Below are positions 61,390-64,000 of a stretch of 64,000 bases of DNA, piece by piece. Where the stretch lies: assembly GCA_016214985.1 (NCBI GenBank), contig JACRMM010000022.1:1-64000 (forward strand). Direction: 5' to 3'. The notes beneath the pieces were generated by a model. That model was not told the DNA's origin and ran no database searches. It saw only the letters and a list, made by a program, of their open reading frames with translations. Origin of the DNA: Deltaproteobacteria bacterium. GTDB lineage: Bacteria > Desulfobacterota > Deferrisomatia > Deferrisomatales > JACRMM01. The position numbers and the translations under genes were made by a program. Every line of letters starts with the position of its first letter. Position 1 is the stretch's first letter.

Positions 61390-62021
61390 GCGGCTGCCCC
61401 CTCCCCCTCGAGGTCGGCCCGCACTGCAGCGACCAGTTCGGCGCCCAGGGCGCGCGCCTCGGCCAGCGCCGTCGGGTGACCCGAGATGTCGTCTTTGGCG
61501 TCGATCTCGCGATAGGTCAGCGATTTCCACGGGGTCGCGTCGAGGGCGTCGAGGAAGTACCGGAACGTGAGCAGCGGGCCGTCGAAGATGCTGCGCCCCT
61601 TCGAGCCGCCGACGCTCAGGAAGACGCCCTTTCGCTCGGCGAGCCGGCTGCGGGAGATCCGCTCGCCGCGCAAGTACTTGAGGCACCAGAAGGCCTGACA
61701 CCGATCGATGAACGCCTTCGCGTGGGCGCTCACCCCGTAGAACATGACCGGAGAGGCCAGGGCGATCGCGTCCGCCTCCCGAAGCGACCCGTAGAGCGGC
61801 TGCATGTCGTCCTTGAGCGCGCACGCTCCCTGTGTCTTGCACGCGTAGATCTCGCGACACGGAGAGATCGTGAGGTTGCGCAGGTAGACGCGCTCGGCCA
61901 AACCGCCGGCCTCCTCCACGCCGTCAGCGAAGGCGTCCAGAAGCAGGTCGGTGTTGCCGCGAACACGAGGGCTTCCGTAGATGCACAACACGCGGGGAGA
62001 AAACGGGCGCTCGTTTGACAT
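61386..62021 (-). CDS. NADPH-dependent FMN reductase/iron-sulphur-flavoprotein-like protein, 211 aa
   Basis: A flavodoxin-fold protein. The FMN phosphate loop is IYGSPRVRGNTDLLLDAF near residue 13, and the second FMN contact is ASPVMFYGVSAHAKAFIDR near 90. A cysteine cluster (C-x5-C-x5-C, in REIYACKTQGAC) near 57 resembles the Fe-S site of iron-sulphur flavoproteins but with different spacing. GGAGG stands 4 bases before the ATG. It is coupled to the Fur-type regulator and divergent from the rubrerythrin-like gene across 77 bases, so a role in oxygen or peroxide defence is likely. Confidence 0.82.
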   Translation of the reverse strand: MSNERPFSPRVLCIYGSPRVRGNTDLLLDAFADGVEEAGGLAERVYLRNLTISPCREIYACKTQGACALKDDMQPLYGSLREADAIALASPVMFYGVSAHAKAFIDRCQAFWCLKYLRGERISRSRLAERKGVFLSVGGSKGRSIFDGPLLTFRYFLDALDATPWKSLTYREIDAKDDISGHPTALAEARALGAELVAAVRADLEGEGAAA

Positions 62022-62098
62022 GGCACCTCCGCGATCGATAGAATCCAACGGCCCGGTCCCCGACGGGGCCGGAAGGTGACCCCAGAGGAGGGCGGACG

Positions 62099-62575
62099 AT
62101 GAGCGCGCGCGACGCCGCGGTGGTGGCCTTGGGAGAAGCGGTGAAGTTCGAGTCGGACGGACGGGACTTCTACCTCCGGGCCGCGGCGGAAGCGGCGAGT
62201 CCCCTGACCCGGGCCGTGCTCGAGGCCCTGGCCGAGGACGAGCGCGACCACGTGCGAAGGGTAAGGGAGATCTACGAGGAACTCAAGGGGAAGCCGGGCT
62301 GGCCCGACGTTCCCACCATGGTGGCCCACGCCTCGGGGGTGCTCGACGCGTTCGAGCAGGCGTCCTCGAACCTGTCGGTCGTCGTGCCGCCCGATGCCGA
62401 GGCCCGAGACGTCCTGGTCACGGCGACGGAGATGGAGAAGAAGGGGATCTCCTTCTACCGGGAACGGGCGGCCAAGGCGACCTGTGCTGCGGAAGAAGAG
62501 TTCTTTCGAAGGCTCGTGGCCGAAGAGGAGGTGCATCTGCACACCCTCGCGAAGCTGCGGGGCACGATCGGCTAG
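62099..62575 (+). CDS. Rubrerythrin-like ferritin-fold di-iron protein, 158 aa
   Basis: A four-helix bundle with two E-x-x-H-type iron-binding patterns, EDERDHV near residue 48 and EEEVHLH near 143, and matching single Glu in AVKFESDGRDFY and ATEMEKKGISFY. There is no rubredoxin domain, so it is the short ferritin-like form. The ATG has AGGAGGG 7 bases upstream. Probable peroxide reduction or iron handling. The next gene starts 14 bases later. Confidence 0.83.
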   Translation: MSARDAAVVALGEAVKFESDGRDFYLRAAAEAASPLTRAVLEALAEDERDHVRRVREIYEELKGKPGWPDVPTMVAHASGVLDAFEQASSNLSVVVPPDAEARDVLVTATEMEKKGISFYRERAAKATCAAEEEFFRRLVAEEEVHLHTLAKLRGTIG

Positions 62576-62589
62576 ACGGGCCGGATCGC

Positions 62590-63681
62590 GTGACGCACAG
62601 GCGGGGCGAGCGCAAGGGGCGGCTACGGTTCGCGGCGGGAGGGATTGTGCTCTTCTGCCTCGCCCTGACGGCCGCGTGCAGCCGTTCGGACCCGGAGTCG
62701 GGTCCGATGGAGAAGACCTCGGGCGAGAGCGTCACCGTAGAGGTCAACTCCCGGGCCCCTGCCTTTGCCGCCCAGACCCTCGACGGCGGCACCGTGCGCC
62801 TGGCCGACTCGATCGGCTCCAACGTCGTGCTGCTGGAGTTCTGGAGCATCTTCTGCAAGTCCTGCGTCGAGGAGATGCCCCACGTCGAGGATCTCTACCG
62901 CCGGTACGCGGCCGAGGGCCTGACCGTGGTAAGCGTCAACACCGACGTCTTCTCCGCCAAGCGCGTCACGTCGTTCCTTCAGAAGGTGGGGATTCGTCCC
63001 CCGTACCCGATCGTTCGCGATGCTCGCCAGGAGATCGTGGAGGCGTACAAGGTGGAAGTATTGCCCGTCACGGTCTTGATCGACCGCTCGGGCTGGATTC
63101 GGCTCTACCAGGAGGGGTATCGGCCCGGCGACGAAGATCAGTTCGAGTCCAAGATCCGCCGGCTCTTGGGCCGGGAGGGGGACGAGGACGTGACCCTCGC
63201 CTCCCGGGGCGGCGTGACGGTCTTCGCGCCGGCCGGAGCCTCCCTGGCCGCGCAGGGTCAGGCCGTCTCCGCGCTTCGCAGCCGCAACGCCAACGGCGAA
63301 GACGTCGCGCTTGCGACCGGCCGGCCGAGCCTGCTGGTGTTCTGGAGCCTCTTCTGTAAACCCTGCCGGGATGAGTTTCCGCAGGTGGCGGCTCTCGCGG
63401 AGCGCTACCGGACGAAGGGGCTCGTCACCTACAGCGTCAACGTCGATTCGGACCGGCTGCGCCCGCGCGTCGACCGCTTCTCCGGAAAGCATCCGGAGCT
63501 GCCTTGCCTGCTGGACGGCACCGAGGCCGAGGGGAAGGGATCCCTGGCGAAGGCCCTGGGCGTCCGGGCCACGCCGACCCATGTGCTGCTCGACGGCCAG
63601 GGCAAGGTCCTGCACGCCACGGCCGGCAAGACCGATCTCCCGGCCCTGGAAGCGAAGATTCAGGCCGCGGTGGGGCGGTAA
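62590..63681 (+). CDS. Lipoprotein with two TlpA-type thioredoxin domains, 363 aa
   Basis: An N-terminal lipoprotein signal (LTAACS, lipidated C30) and then two thioredoxin-fold domains in tandem. The first has C89-K-S-C92 (FWSIFCKSCVEEMP) and a cis-Pro loop VEVLPVTVLIDRSG. The second has C256-K-P-C259 (FWSLFCKPCRDEFP) and VRATPTHVLLDGQG. Both CxxC pairs are intact. It is probably a periplasmic thiol reductant for cytochrome maturation or for repair. The GTG lies 14 bases after the rubrerythrin-like gene, suggesting one operon. Double-headed TlpA proteins are less common than single ones. Confidence 0.82.
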   Translation: MTHRRGERKGRLRFAAGGIVLFCLALTAACSRSDPESGPMEKTSGESVTVEVNSRAPAFAAQTLDGGTVRLADSIGSNVVLLEFWSIFCKSCVEEMPHVEDLYRRYAAEGLTVVSVNTDVFSAKRVTSFLQKVGIRPPYPIVRDARQEIVEAYKVEVLPVTVLIDRSGWIRLYQEGYRPGDEDQFESKIRRLLGREGDEDVTLASRGGVTVFAPAGASLAAQGQAVSALRSRNANGEDVALATGRPSLLVFWSLFCKPCRDEFPQVAALAERYRTKGLVTYSVNVDSDRLRPRVDRFSGKHPELPCLLDGTEAEGKGSLAKALGVRATPTHVLLDGQGKVLHATAGKTDLPALEAKIQAAVGR

Positions 63682-63708
63682 GGGTCCCCGGGAGGCGTGA
63701 GCGGTCTT

Positions 63709-63737
63709 TTGACACGCCCTGGCCCCGTTGCTACAGT
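63709..63737 (+). promoter_or_regulatory. Sigma-70 promoter of the nifU-like gene
   Basis: TTGACA (63709-63714) and TACAGT (63732-63737) with a 17-base spacer; transcription would start about 40 bases before the ATG. Confidence 0.7.
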
Positions 63738-63783
63738 CTGAGGCCCGCTCATCCCAAGAAGACGCGCTCGGAGGACGAGGCCC

Positions 63784-64000
63784 ATGTGGGATTATACAGA
63801 CAAGGTCAAGGAGCACTTCCTGAACCCTCACAATGTCGGCAAGATCGACGACGCCGACGGGGTGGGGGAGGTCGGCAGCCTCGCCTGCGGCGATGCGCTG
63901 CGGCTCTACCTCAAGGTGGATGAAGACGAGCGCATTGTCGACGCCAAGTTCCAGACCTTCGGCTGCGGCAGCGCCATCGCCTCGAGCTCCGCGCTCACCG
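63784..64000 (+). CDS. nifU: NifU/IscU-type Fe-S scaffold, N-terminus only
   Basis: The first 72 residues, running off the right edge. [20 protein letters not shown] at the start, [19 protein letters not shown] in the middle and [17 protein letters not shown] at the end are the NifU/IscU N-terminal signature, with the first two of the three cluster-ligand Cys visible. NPHNVG and the W at position 2 favour full-length NifU over IscU, but the C-terminal part is not seen. GAGG lies near the ATG, and a good promoter precedes it. Confidence 0.9.
   Translation, partial: MWDYTDKVKEHFLNPHNVGKIDDADGVGEVGSLACGDALRLYLKVDEDERIVDAKFQTFGCGSAIASSSALT

Noticed and set aside
1-64000. CRISPR arrays, insertion sequences, rRNA genes or prophage
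   Set aside because: No regularly spaced repeats, transposase or phage gene, or rRNA sequence was recognised on either strand.

Overview
The window is about 64 kb of GC-rich bacterial DNA (roughly two-thirds G+C). It looks like an anaerobic or microaerobic member of the Desulfobacterota/Deltaproteobacteria. The pointers are a corrinoid methyltransferase cluster feeding tetrahydrofolate, a Re-type citrate synthase, a kdp locus paired with a sigma-54 activator, and small c-type cytochrome and rubrerythrin genes. This placement is inference from gene content; no rRNA gene is present. I see no tRNA, rRNA, CRISPR array or insertion sequence.

Region 1 (1-19.8 kb, all minus strand) is one long island. 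In transcription order it holds a Re-citrate synthase-like enzyme with a fused Cache-like domain, an MttB-family (non-pyrrolysine) trimethylamine/betaine methyltransferase, its corrinoid protein, a methylcorrinoid:THF methyltransferase, a HyuA-like ASKHA protein, a RamA-like corrinoid reductive activator and an XRE-cupin regulator. Then come a three-gene glutamate-synthase-like set (class II amidotransferase; GXGXG plus FMN domain; GltD-like fused to a second FMN-barrel-like half), glutamate dehydrogenase, a PEP/pyruvate-binding-domain enzyme and the start of a GlnT-type glutamine synthetase. The island appears to join demethylation of a quaternary amine to glutamate/amine nitrogen handling. 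Two promoters in it share an upstream box at identical spacing.

Region 2 (20.1-38.1 kb) is mixed: thioesterase, RNase R, UbiB-like kinase, a P2-type cation ATPase with two TrkA/RCK genes, a decayed MacB fragment, a DUF5666 lipoprotein, a small envelope-stress set (Spy-like protein plus two unknowns), an MgtA-like ATPase, a YHS-flavoprotein fusion and a truncated DUF389 gene in DNA of lower GC.

Region 3 (38.5-53.7 kb) has a CpxRA-like two-component system and then a potassium locus: a KimA-type APC permease, two convergent OB-fold paralogues, a 27-aa membrane peptide, kdpFABC, a short KdpD lacking any kinase, a KinB-like histidine kinase and, convergent to them, an AlgB/NtrC-type sigma-54 activator. 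Both the permease and the kdp operon have perfect -24/-12 promoters, each with a TGCA-N3-TGCA element about 92 bp upstream. I regard this potassium regulon, built on sigma-54 and a split KdpD instead of KdpDE, as the most interesting system here.

Region 4 (53.7-64 kb) has a diguanylate cyclase, FtsB, a large TPR protein, cytochrome c, homoserine acetyltransferase, a Fur/PerR-type regulator coupled to a flavin reductase, a rubrerythrin-like protein, a double-thioredoxin lipoprotein and the start of nifU.
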